Part shown: positions 1 through 4,903 of the stretch, in pieces
How positions within the stretch are numbered: the first letter of the stretch is position 1
How the letters are laid out: each line of letters starts with the position of its first letter
Source: an uncultured Desulfobulbaceae bacterium
GTDB lineage: Bacteria > Desulfobacterota > Desulfobulbia > Desulfobulbales > Desulfobulbaceae
NCBI GenBank assembly: GCA_945787305.1
Contig: CALZIH010000371.1
Span: 1-5,146, forward strand
Direction: 5' to 3'
Length of the DNA stretch: 5,146 bases
The notes under the pieces: model-generated
Databases searched by the model: none
Told to the model about the DNA's origin: nothing
Seen by the model: the letters and a program-made list of their open reading frames with translations, nothing else
Program-made: the position numbers and the translations under genes

Positions 1-94
1 CTTTCAGGCTGGTAAACCTGATGCAGTATGGTGTATCCGATCGCTGTTTATTCATTGGTAATCGTGTTTGTTATGGTAGAAGTTAACCTGTAAT

Positions 95-125
95 AATGCA
101 GGAAATAAGAAGGAAATGTGGAAGT
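95..125. repeat. Diverged copy 1 of dispersed element (GGAGGAAATATGGAAGTT type)
   Basis: This stretch reads AATG-CAGGAAATAAGAAGGAAATGTGGAAGT. It matches the core of the two better copies at 3313-3363 and 4731-4781, where the corresponding run is AAATAGGGAGGAAATATGG. The match is imperfect, with a short gap near the left end and several substitutions. A weak hairpin overlaps its left edge (87-92 with 97-102, loop of four). On the plus strand the copy contains a purine-rich ribosome-binding-like run and a GTG that opens only a 12-codon frame (118-153), as in the other copies where the frame starts with ATG. The element lies downstream of the AAA+ gene, so it is not that gene's promoter. Whether it works as a promoter, operator or mobile remnant cannot be told from one window. 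Confidence 0.5.
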
Positions 126-195
126 AGATAAAAAAGGTTTTTTTCCCCCATGAAACGACAACCGAAATAGATTCCTCTAAACATCACACCTCGTT

Positions 196-1293
196 CTAGT
201 AACGCGTGAACTCGTCACAGTCCTGTTGAAATGCTTCAAAGATTTCATCATTCAGCGTCTGTCGGATGGTTGGGATTACCTTCATAAACATAGCGGTGGT
301 AACCCGGCAATCTCTGCCTTGGACGCATTCCTGTTCAAAGGCTTCCTGCCGGACTTTCTGAAAAAGATATTCGATTTCTGCCGGTGTGAATAACGGGATC
401 TCCGATATGATGCGATCTATATCAATGTCGCGACGATTGGTGTCGGCCAGGAAATGTTCAAAGATCCTGCGGCGGCTCTGGTCGTCCAGGCTGCCGACAG
501 GTATAACGCAATCGAATCGGCCTGGGCGCAGCAAAGCCGAATCCAGTTGGCGGATGTAGTTTGTTGCACACACCAACAGGTTTTTATGCGGCCGGTCCTT
601 CAACAAGGGGACTTGTTTCAGGAATTCATTGGTGATGGTTTTTTCGATTCGAGATGAGGTGTCACGGTTCCCGGCGATCTCCTCAAATTCATCGATAAAC
701 ACCAAGGCGTTCTCAAGATCGCGGACCTGTTCCATCAGGTTTTTAAGGTTGGCGGCAAGACGGTCTTCACCATCGGCCATCAGCATGCTGGGACTGACTT
801 CGACAAACCACCACTGCAGAACTCCCGCAATTGCCTTTACAAAATGGGTCTTTCCGGTACCTGGAGGGCCAAAAAAGATTATCGCCCGGGGCGGAACAAC
901 GGCATGCTTGCTCGCCAGATCCGCCTGAGTCAACGGCATGATGATGCGTTTGTTGACAACCTGTTTTGGCGGCTGGGAGTCCGCAATGGTATCCCAGACC
1001 GATCGATCGATACGCTCGGCTTCCAACCCTGCAATAAGGGGTAGTCCAGACGGTTCAACATGAGCTTGGCCGAGTGGCTCCGTATTTTCCAAATAATCTA
1101 ATGTAGCGATTTTCATCCCCACATCGCGGCCCAGTTTTTCGGACAGTAACCACTTATGATTTTTTATTTTGGATAACAGTGCTTCAGCGGTTAAAGGGTC
1201 AACCTTGTTGCTATGGCACTGTTCCAAATATATTTGATACTCTTTTGAATTGACGGAATTTTGTTGAAGATTGTTTTCAATATACATACTCAT
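196..1293 (-). CDS. AAA+ ATPase of the classical AAA (FtsH/Cdc48-like) type with unrecognised N-terminal domain
   Basis: This 365-residue protein is probably a cytoplasmic, ring-forming ATP-driven remodelling factor. Residues 1-110 form an N-terminal region I do not recognise, probably the partner- or substrate-binding part. The ATPase core follows: Walker A GPPGTGKT (142-149), Walker B LVFIDE (197-202, with D201 and E202), sensor-1 Asn in CATN (242-245), and the classical second region of homology LLRPGRFD (254-261), whose R256 and R259 are the expected trans-acting arginine fingers. A helical lid follows, with LFTPAEIEYL at 301-310. All catalytic residues are present, so it should hydrolyse ATP. 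There is no protease domain and no transmembrane segment, which argues against FtsH itself. The start is supported by AAGGAG eight bases before the ATG. The ferredoxin-like gene ends three bases upstream, so the two are almost certainly co-transcribed. The substrate is unknown. Confidence 0.9.
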   Translation of the reverse strand: MSMYIENNLQQNSVNSKEYQIYLEQCHSNKVDPLTAEALLSKIKNHKWLLSEKLGRDVGMKIATLDYLENTEPLGQAHVEPSGLPLIAGLEAERIDRSVWDTIADSQPPKQVVNKRIIMPLTQADLASKHAVVPPRAIIFFGPPGTGKTHFVKAIAGVLQWWFVEVSPSMLMADGEDRLAANLKNLMEQVRDLENALVFIDEFEEIAGNRDTSSRIEKTITNEFLKQVPLLKDRPHKNLLVCATNYIRQLDSALLRPGRFDCVIPVGSLDDQSRRRIFEHFLADTNRRDIDIDRIISEIPLFTPAEIEYLFQKVRQEAFEQECVQGRDCRVTTAMFMKVIPTIRQTLNDEIFEAFQQDCDEFTRY

Positions 1294-1296
1294 TTT

Positions 1297-1512
1297 TTAA
1301 CTCCTTGAAACAGTTACCGGTGTCGATTTATCCGGTATTATAGTTATTGCATCGACAGGACAATCCATCCTGCATAATTGATAAATCCAGCAATCTGCCG
1401 GATACTCGATAATTGTTGTATTGCCCTTCTCATTGGAGGACAGAACATCTGCCGGAACGATTTGAACGTAATTTCCGCAACCGGTAGAGCCTCTTATACT
1501 TTTCATGGGCAT
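1297..1512 (-). CDS. Degenerate 2[4Fe-4S] ferredoxin-like protein, half of the cluster cysteines lost
   Basis: This small protein (71 residues from the chosen start) has the skeleton of a bacterial dicluster ferredoxin: STGCGNYVQIVPADVL in the first half and DCWIYQLCRMDCPVDAI in the second. In active relatives each half carries CxxCxxCxxxCP. Here the first half reads S-C-Y-V at the four ligand positions and the second reads C-Y-C-C. Because clusters are shared between motifs, each would keep only two of four ligands, so normal [4Fe-4S] binding is unlikely. The flanking residues (PADVL, the DCW and CPVDAI blocks) remain well conserved, which suggests the fold is kept. The gene lies three bases upstream of the AAA+ ATPase. 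An upstream ATG at 1542 adds ten residues, but the ATG at 1512 has the better ribosome-binding site. It may be a structural or regulatory partner of the ATPase. That is inference. Confidence 0.75.
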   Translation of the reverse strand: MPMKSIRGSTGCGNYVQIVPADVLSSNEKGNTTIIEYPADCWIYQLCRMDCPVDAITIIPDKSTPVTVSRS

Positions 1513-1521
1513 GATTGATAA

Positions 1522-1528
1522 TTCCTCG
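1522..1528 (-). promoter_or_regulatory. Ribosome-binding site that decides the ferredoxin-like start
   Basis: On the minus strand CGAGGAA lies about nine bases before the ATG at 1512. The alternative ATG at 1542 is preceded only by GGTG at a short distance. Starting at 1512 also gives the N-terminal length usual for ferredoxins, about a dozen residues before the second ligand position of the first motif. Confidence 0.5.
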
Positions 1529-1578
1529 CATTTTACCAGCATTTTTCACCAGTGACGTTTGTGAAAAGTGCGGATTAC

Positions 1579-1626
1579 TCATTGTATTTCCGTACAGTGC
1601 AAAAAAGGTTTTGAAGTTTTTATCAG
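1579..1626. repeat. Repeat element copy A (48 bp, pairs with 4904-4951)
   Basis: By hand alignment, 36 of 48 bases match 4904-4951 without gaps, and 28 of the first 34 match. Shared blocks are TCATTGT, TTCCGT, CAGTGCAAA, GGTTTT and TTTTT. Both copies are intergenic and in the same orientation. This copy sits in the leader between the GGDEF gene and the ferredoxin/AAA+ operon. On the minus strand it includes TTGCAC followed 17 bases later by AGTAAT, a poor promoter match that copy B does not preserve, so promoter function is not supported by the comparison. It is more likely a dispersed intergenic repeat. Confidence 0.6.
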
Positions 1627-1657
1627 ACAGTCAAAGTTGATTTGCTATTGAGTCTGA
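1623..1657 (-). terminator. Possible terminator hairpin over the GGDEF stop codon
   Basis: The arms TCAGAC (1623-1628) and GTCTGA (1652-1657) are perfectly complementary. Inside them TCAA (1631-1634) pairs with TTGA (1648-1651), with a two-base bulge on one side. The hairpin spans the end of the PAS/GGDEF reading frame. Downstream on the minus strand comes TAAAAACTT and later CCTTTTTT, so there is no clean immediate U-tract. The position suits transcription termination, but the stem is AT-rich and weak. Confidence 0.3.
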
Positions 1658-2928
1658 TATTGACCAATGCCATCCTTACCGGCATCCTTGATGCTGAACA
1701 GGGCCTGGTCGGCCGCCGCGATCAGGCCGTTTAACTCCTTGCCATGTTTGGGCCAGGTCGCTATGCCAAAACTGGCCTGAAGCATGACCTCAACGCCCTG
1801 CTCCAATTCATAAACCGTCTCTTTTATCCGGGATCTGATCTCGGTAGCTTTTTGTACTGCTTGCGTCTGGTCCATGCCCGGCAGGACCACTACAAATTCG
1901 TCTCCGGCAAAAGCTACGGCATACGCCGGTGTTTCAAGGCAATCATTGATTGTGTGCGCAACTTTACGGATGGCCCGGCTGCCATTGAGATGGCCGTGGG
2001 TGTCAACGATCGTTTTGAAATGATCCAGGTCTAAGAATAATAACGAGATCTGGGTCAGGGTGGTTTGAGCACTGTCAATTAAATCAGCAAGAGATTTATA
2101 GAGATAGCGCTGGTTGAACAGGCCGGTTAGATTGTCTCGATAGGCTTGTTCCCGAAACCGTTGTTCGCTTTCCCGAAGGGCCTTTTCCGACTGTTTACGT
2201 TGTGAGATGTCTACCAGGGCAACCACCACCTTTTCCATGGTCTTTTCGTGACCTGAAACAACGAGTGATTTTCCCAGAACGAACTTTGATTCACCAGTGG
2301 GCGTCACAATCGGTAATTCCCGCTCGTGAGTGTTTTGCCCTTCGGCTACCACCAGGATGATCTCCCTAGCCATTTCCCAAAATTGTTTTGAATCGGCTGG
2401 AAAAAAATCACCGCCGGGTACTGCCCTGTCAGAAATACCCATCAGCTTCAAAAAGGCTGAATTGTAGTTGCCAGTCTTTATCAACGACCAGCAATAGTGT
2501 ACCTGGGAGGGGTTCTGCTCCAGATACATTTTGAGATCTGAAATCCCGGAATCACGCAGATGTTTAAGATAGGCCTTCAGTAGGGATGCATCTCTTTCGA
2601 TAAGGGCTATGGGGGCGGATTGAAACAGCTGCTGATACCTCATTTCACTTTCTCTCAGCGCCTTTTCCGTTATATTCAGGTCTGTATGATCCTCAACAAT
2701 GACCATGAGTTCATCGACACGATCATCGGCTCCTGTTATGGGGCTGAGATAGTAGCGCCAATGGGAGGGTGTTCCCGGGTGGTTGGTGCAGGGATGGTCG
2801 ACGATGATTGGTTTCTTTTGATCAATACAGCGCTGAATATCGGCAAAGATGCCTGCAGAAACCATTGTGTCCGAAAGGTTTGCAGGTTTAAGACTGTCCG
2901 CATGCTGCCAGGAAAGCATTTCCAGCAT
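1645..2928 (-). CDS. PAS-PAS-GGDEF signalling protein with variant active site; 5' end broken
   Basis: The 427-residue frame holds a partial PAS-like domain (about 1-85), a helical linker TEKALRESEMRYQQLF (87-102), a second PAS-like domain (about 103-245), a near-repeat of the linker (SEKALRESEQRF, 247-258) and a GGDEF domain starting at RDNLTGL (264-270). In the GGDEF domain the metal-binding LDLDHF (299-304) is present and the signature reads AGDEF (341-345). The Asn and Asp that contact guanine in the PleD diguanylate cyclase are Val308 and Ser317 here. The RxxD inhibitory site is missing: ETPA occupies its place. Cyclic-di-GMP synthesis is therefore doubtful, and the domain may bind nucleotide or act as a regulator. 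No membrane segment is seen. The ATG at 2928 has no good ribosome-binding site. The open frame extends upstream without ATG, GTG or TTG to a stop at 2985, and the natural start is probably the coiled-coil piece at 3101 in another frame. Confidence 0.8.
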   Translation of the reverse strand: MLEMLSWQHADSLKPANLSDTMVSAGIFADIQRCIDQKKPIIVDHPCTNHPGTPSHWRYYLSPITGADDRVDELMVIVEDHTDLNITEKALRESEMRYQQLFQSAPIALIERDASLLKAYLKHLRDSGISDLKMYLEQNPSQVHYCWSLIKTGNYNSAFLKLMGISDRAVPGGDFFPADSKQFWEMAREIILVVAEGQNTHERELPIVTPTGESKFVLGKSLVVSGHEKTMEKVVVALVDISQRKQSEKALRESEQRFREQAYRDNLTGLFNQRYLYKSLADLIDSAQTTLTQISLLFLDLDHFKTIVDTHGHLNGSRAIRKVAHTINDCLETPAYAVAFAGDEFVVVLPGMDQTQAVQKATEIRSRIKETVYELEQGVEVMLQASFGIATWPKHGKELNGLIAAADQALFSIKDAGKDGIGQYQTQ

Positions 2929-2945
2929 TTTTCGGGTGATGCCTG

Positions 2946-3101
2946 TTATGTTCCCAAAAGCTGATTTCTTTCCTCCAATTCCTTAAGGGCTGTTTCTGCC
3001 TTCTGGCAGCGCTCTTCAACTTCCCGTAATTCTGAAACTTTGTGGCGCAAAACTTGTATTTCATCCATGAGCTGCTTTGTGCTTTTCGTTTGTTTCAACA
3101 T
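2946..3101 (-). pseudogene. Detached coiled-coil N-terminus of the PAS/GGDEF gene (frameshifted)
   Basis: A 51-codon frame starts at ATG 3101 behind a good ribosome-binding site (AGAGGA, about seven bases away). It encodes a charged heptad-like helix: MLKQTKSTKQLMDEI, then VLRHKVSELREVEE and TALKELEERNQLLGT, then stop. Such helices commonly precede the first PAS domain in proteins of this kind. The PAS/GGDEF frame is -1 relative to it, overlaps it, and reads FGNITGITRKMLEML at the join, which looks like the second strand of a PAS domain. Roughly 15-20 residues expected before that strand are absent. The simplest reading is a small out-of-frame deletion that split one gene into a coiled-coil fragment and a start-less PAS/GGDEF frame. 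I saw no canonical X-XXY-YYZ slippery heptamer in the overlap, so programmed frameshifting is less likely. Confidence 0.6.
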
Positions 3102-3116
3102 TGGTCGTTCCTCTTT

Positions 3117-3260
3117 TTATTTACGGCCACCAGGGGACATGCCTTCGGGAACAGCAACCAGTTGTCCATCAATTTCCCGGCACGTAGCCTCAACTGATTC
3201 ACCTCTTCGTCCGGTGAAATGCACACTGTCACCCTCTTTTTCAATTCTATGTAATTTAAT
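3117..3260 (-). pseudogene. Decayed paralogue of the small secreted protein at 4361-4636
   Basis: The minus-strand frame from 3260 to the stop at 3117-3119 encodes 47 codons including KEGDSVHFTGRRGESVEATC and later GQLVAVPEG. These align with SEGDTAEF, SPRGDTVTGTC and the C-terminal GDRLVLRP of the intact gene at 4361-4636. Upstream, CCAAAATGG then GGAAATGAC before ATT-AAA-TTA aligns with the ribosome-binding region and ATG-AAA-AAA of the intact gene, so the start codon is ATT and the signal peptide is missing. A stop lies 18 bases upstream in the same frame. The only internal conventional start is a GTG at 3224, inside the conserved domain and without a signal peptide. The first conserved cysteine is also gone. 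The coiled-coil start of the GGDEF gene follows 15 bases later, which suggests the two once formed an operon. Confidence 0.65.
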
Positions 3261-3312
3261 GTCATTTCCCCATTTTGGTTATTGGATGTATTTGCTTGTT
3301 GGCTTGAACATT

Positions 3313-3363
3313 AGAGAACAAATGGGCAACAAATAGGGAGGAAATATGGAAGTTAACGCTGAA
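3313..3363. repeat. Dispersed element copy 2 (51 bp, 48 of 51 identical to 4731-4781)
   Basis: The run AGAGAACAAATGGGCAA, one variable base, AAATAGGGAGGAAATATGG, then AAGTTAA, two variable bases and CTGAA matches 4731-4781 with three mismatches and no gaps. In both places it lies upstream, on the minus strand, of a copy of the small secreted-protein gene, here 53 bases before the decayed start at 3260. On the plus strand it contains GGGAGG, four bases, then ATG (3346-3348), which opens a ten-codon frame beginning MEV. It could be a divergent promoter or operator, a plus-strand translation start, or a remnant of the duplicated module. The sequence does not decide. Confidence 0.75.
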
Positions 3364-3679
3364 GAAAAAAGTTGATATGATTATCTGAATTCTTGAAGGA
3401 GTCGATGAGGCAGTCGAGCCATTGATTGTGAAAATGGAACTCTCAGGAATGCCCGGTTCCTATAGGAGCAGAGATGGGGGAGGAAGATCACCGGGGGATC
3501 CGGCAGATTACGTTTTTGGAAACAGGAGTATGTTTTTTTTATTCCTGACTCAAGGTCTGGCTTTGGGGCGGGTTTGAAGTGAGAATCAAGTGAAAGCGCC
3601 GGTGCAGAGACAGCGGGACGCGAACTTCGCTTCCCGCTGCTTCCTTTATGCCGTAATGATGAAAATCACTCAGGTGGGC
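3364..3679. other. Intergenic stretch without a supportable gene
   Basis: No frame here has both a start with a ribosome-binding site and a recognisable product. The plus strand has an open frame from 3389 to a stop at 3575-3577 (starting ILEGVDEAVEPL, with an internal ATG at 3434) that may be a remnant but matches nothing I know. A hairpin lies at 3523-3530 with 3540-3547, eight pairs including one G-T, with a T-rich loop. A much stronger hairpin at 3611-3639 is listed separately. The rest is unremarkable, with a G-rich patch around 3476-3500. Confidence 0.5.
3611..3639 (-). terminator. Strong hairpin downstream of the beta-barrel gene, likely transcript end
   Basis: CAGCGGGA (3611-3618) pairs perfectly with TCCCGCTG (3632-3639). 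After one C-T mismatch GCGA pairs with TCGC around a three-base ACT loop, giving twelve base pairs in total. It lies 40 bases after the stop codon of the outer-membrane protein gene, where a terminator is expected. The minus-strand sequence that follows (TCTCTGCACC) is not a good U-tract, so it may be a transcript-stabilising 3' hairpin rather than a textbook intrinsic terminator. Confidence 0.55.
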
Positions 3680-4228
3680 TTAGAAAACAAAACCGACGCC
3701 AAGGGTGACCACATGGTTTCCGTCGCTGCTGGTGTCCTCAACTTCATTGATGGCAAGCTCATCAAAGAACCATTCATACCGGTATTTCGCCATGATATAT
3801 GTACTGTCATTAATAAATGACTTGAAGCCGACTTGCGGCCCCATGGTACCGGTAGTATCATTTTCATTGTAGCTGGCGCCGATAAATGCTCCGATAAACG
3901 GTTGGAAAGGGTCATTCATCGACAGGCCACGGAAATAATAGTTTGTAAAGGGGATCGTCGAAGCCACCCATTGGTCATCGGCATCATCAATAAAGCTGTA
4001 TCCCACCGTCTGGAGAATGCCGATTTCCCAGTTGTCAGTGACATAGTAACCGTATCCGATGTCCAGGTTCGACGTTCCCGAATCAGCTCCCTGGGCATGA
4101 AAAAAACTACCTGCGAACTGAATGTCACTGTCACCTTCTTTCTGGGCTGCATACATTGTACCTGCGGAACCCGCCATCAGCATTGAAAAGCCGATTACTG
4201 CTACTGTAACGTAAAATTTCTTGTTCAT
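3680..4228 (-). CDS. Outer-membrane beta-barrel protein (small porin-like, about eight strands)
   Basis: This 182-residue protein begins with a signal peptide: basic MNKK, a hydrophobic core through about residue 22, and likely cleavage near YAA-Q (around 28). The mature part of about 154 residues shows alternating beta-strands rich in aromatic residues (IGYGYYVTDNWEIGI, TNYYFRGL, FQPFIGAFIGASY, YIMAKYRYEWFF) separated by acidic turns. It ends VVTLGVGFVF, the C-terminal aromatic signature recognised by the Bam assembly machinery. Size and pattern fit an eight-stranded barrel of the general outer-membrane beta-barrel superfamily. The exact function (pore, adhesion, structural) is not visible. 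The ATG is preceded by AGGAGA at good spacing. The small secreted-protein gene lies 132 bases upstream on the same strand with no clear terminator between, so co-transcription is possible. Confidence 0.88.
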   Translation of the reverse strand: MNKKFYVTVAVIGFSMLMAGSAGTMYAAQKEGDSDIQFAGSFFHAQGADSGTSNLDIGYGYYVTDNWEIGILQTVGYSFIDDADDQWVASTIPFTNYYFRGLSMNDPFQPFIGAFIGASYNENDTTGTMGPQVGFKSFINDSTYIMAKYRYEWFFDELAINEVEDTSSDGNHVVTLGVGFVF

Positions 4229-4256
4229 TTATTTTCTCCTGTTGTTCATGAATGAT

Positions 4257-4275
4257 TCTGAATGGAATGTTCAGA
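4257..4275. promoter_or_regulatory. Short inverted repeat ahead of the beta-barrel gene
   Basis: TCTGAA (4257-4262) and TTCAGA (4270-4275) are perfect inverted repeats around a seven-base spacer, centred 38 bases upstream of the beta-barrel start on the minus strand. It could be an operator dyad or a small 5'-leader hairpin. There is no second copy in the window to support either role. Confidence 0.3.
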
Positions 4276-4360
4276 GTTAATGTATTCCGAACTCCTGGAA
4301 GTTGTTCAATTGTCTACTGGTTGCGCAATGGCGGACATGCAGGACACCCACGTTTTTCCG

Positions 4361-4636
4361 TCAGGAATTGTTGCCGCCTCTATGGTCGGGAGGATTATCA
4401 GGCCGCAGAACCAGCCGGTCTCCTTCCATTTCACAGGTGCCCGTTACCGTATCCCCACGAGGACTCTCAAACTCAGCCGTGTCCCCTTCGGATTTCCCTT
4501 CGCAGGCCGTGTACGCTTCCGGCGGCGGACCTTGTCGACGGCCATTACGGTCACCATGTTGCGCACAGGCAGCTATTGGCATCATGAGCAACATTGTCAG
4601 GATTGCAGTTCCTTTAAGAAGTTCTCTTTTTTTCAT
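4361..4636 (-). CDS. Small exported protein with two conserved-type cysteines, possible lipoprotein
   Basis: This 91-residue protein has a clear export signal: basic MKKRELLK, then a hydrophobic stretch ILTMLLMMPIAAC. IAAC-A fits a lipobox with lipid-modified Cys24, but ACA-Q also fits ordinary signal peptidase cleavage, so the anchoring is undecided. The mature part is short, hydrophilic and Gly/Pro/Arg-rich, with a central domain around ACEGKSEGD (44-52) and PRGDTVTGTC (59-68). Cys45 and Cys68 may form a disulfide. Similar small secreted proteins with a C-GKxEGD...RG-T-V-GTC pattern occur in environmental proteobacteria, as I recall them, with no known function. Some have two further cysteines absent here. 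The start has GGAGAA about seven bases upstream. A decayed copy lies at 3117-3260. The frame is supported by that homology and by the signal peptide. Confidence 0.75.
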   Translation of the reverse strand: MKKRELLKGTAILTMLLMMPIAACAQHGDRNGRRQGPPPEAYTACEGKSEGDTAEFESPRGDTVTGTCEMEGDRLVLRPDNPPDHRGGNNS

Positions 4637-4676
4637 GTTCGTTCTCCATTTTGGTCATTTGACCTGTTAGTTGTTA

Positions 4677-4706
4677 TGGCCGGCATTCCAGTTCTTCAAC
4701 CGGCCA
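4677..4706. promoter_or_regulatory. Leader hairpin upstream of the small exported protein
   Basis: TGGCCGG (4677-4683) and CCGGCCA (4700-4706) form a perfect seven-pair GC-rich stem with a 16-base loop. It lies 40-70 bases upstream of the gene start at 4636, between that gene and the 51-base repeat. The equivalent leader of the decayed copy (about 3261-3312) lacks this hairpin although flanking sequences align, so it was inserted in one copy or deleted from the other. It could control transcript stability or attenuation. Confidence 0.45.
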
Positions 4707-4730
4707 GTGCTTTATGGTTGTTTGAAAGAT

Positions 4731-4781
4731 AGAGAACAAATGGGCAAGAAATAGGGAGGAAATATGGAAGTTAAAACTGAA
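4731..4781. repeat. Dispersed element copy 3 (51 bp, best preserved context)
   Basis: This is the partner of 3313-3363, with 48 of 51 bases identical, and lies 94 bases upstream of the intact small exported-protein gene on the minus strand. On the plus strand GGGAGG and ATG (4764-4766) open a 19-codon frame starting MEVKTERSFF and ending at TGA 4818-4820. The other copies open different short frames that share only the first residues, so the ATG may be incidental. Consistent placement upstream of both module copies favours a minus-strand regulatory element or simple carry-over by duplication. Confidence 0.75.
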
Positions 4782-4856
4782 AGGAGTTTTTTTATTTTGA
4801 TCGGTTTTCAGGTGGGTTGAAAGCTGTACTTGAACAAGATCGGTACGTTCTTTATT

Positions 4857-4886
4857 GTCGGTGTCGAAAAAACCTTCGCCACCGAC
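4857..4886. other. Two-part hairpin in an intergenic repeat-like stretch
   Basis: GTCGGTG (4857-4863) pairs perfectly with CACCGAC (4880-4886). After one T-C mismatch CGAA pairs with TTCG around a six-base loop. The architecture, with an outer stem, one pyrimidine mismatch and an inner four-pair stem, resembles the hairpin at 3611-3639 although the sequence differs. Neither flank has a U-tract. It lies in a minus-strand open frame (4674-4898) that has no start codon and runs straight through the 51-base repeat, so that frame is not called as a gene. Confidence 0.45.
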
Positions 4887-4903
4887 GGCTGAAAGTCTCT
4901 AAT

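Noticed and set aside
2..55. Possible partial minus-strand gene starting ATG 55 (MNKQRSDTPY...) at the left edge
   Set aside because: Only 18 codons are visible, there is no clear ribosome-binding site, and a competing plus-strand frame (3-86) looks equally plausible.
454..1044. Plus-strand open frames antisense to the AAA+ gene (454-657, 629-928, 844-1044)
   Set aside because: They are shadows of a gene with complete catalytic motifs, have no recognisable domains and overlap one another.
1744..2964. Plus-strand open frames antisense to the PAS/GGDEF gene
   Set aside because: The minus-strand frame has clear domain motifs; the antisense frames have none.
3096..3265. Minus-strand 56-codon frame starting ATG 3265 (MTLNYIELKK...)
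   Set aside because: It has a conventional start but no homology, while the overlapping frame aligns with the intact small exported protein.
3040..3336. Plus-strand frame of 98 codons
   Set aside because: It runs antisense across the decayed small gene, the coiled-coil start and the repeat element, joining unrelated parts.
3590..4186. Open frames on both strands overlapping the beta-barrel gene
   Set aside because: The 3680-4228 frame has a signal peptide, strand pattern and C-terminal aromatic signature; the others are out-of-frame products.
4252..4732. Three overlapping plus-strand frames over the small exported-protein gene
   Set aside because: They are Arg/Ser/Pro-rich translations typical of shadow frames. 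The minus-strand frame has a ribosome-binding site, a signal peptide and a homologous decayed copy.
4764..4889. Short plus-strand frame in copy 3 continuing past TGA 4818-4820 in the same frame, considered as a selenoprotein
   Set aside because: No convincing SECIS-like hairpin follows the TGA, there is no redox motif, and the other repeat copies do not preserve the frame.
4674..4898. Minus-strand 74-codon open frame (LSAVGGEGFFDTDNKERT...)
   Set aside because: It has no start codon and runs through the 51-bp repeat, and its product composition looks repeat-derived. It could be a remnant but is not supportable as a gene.
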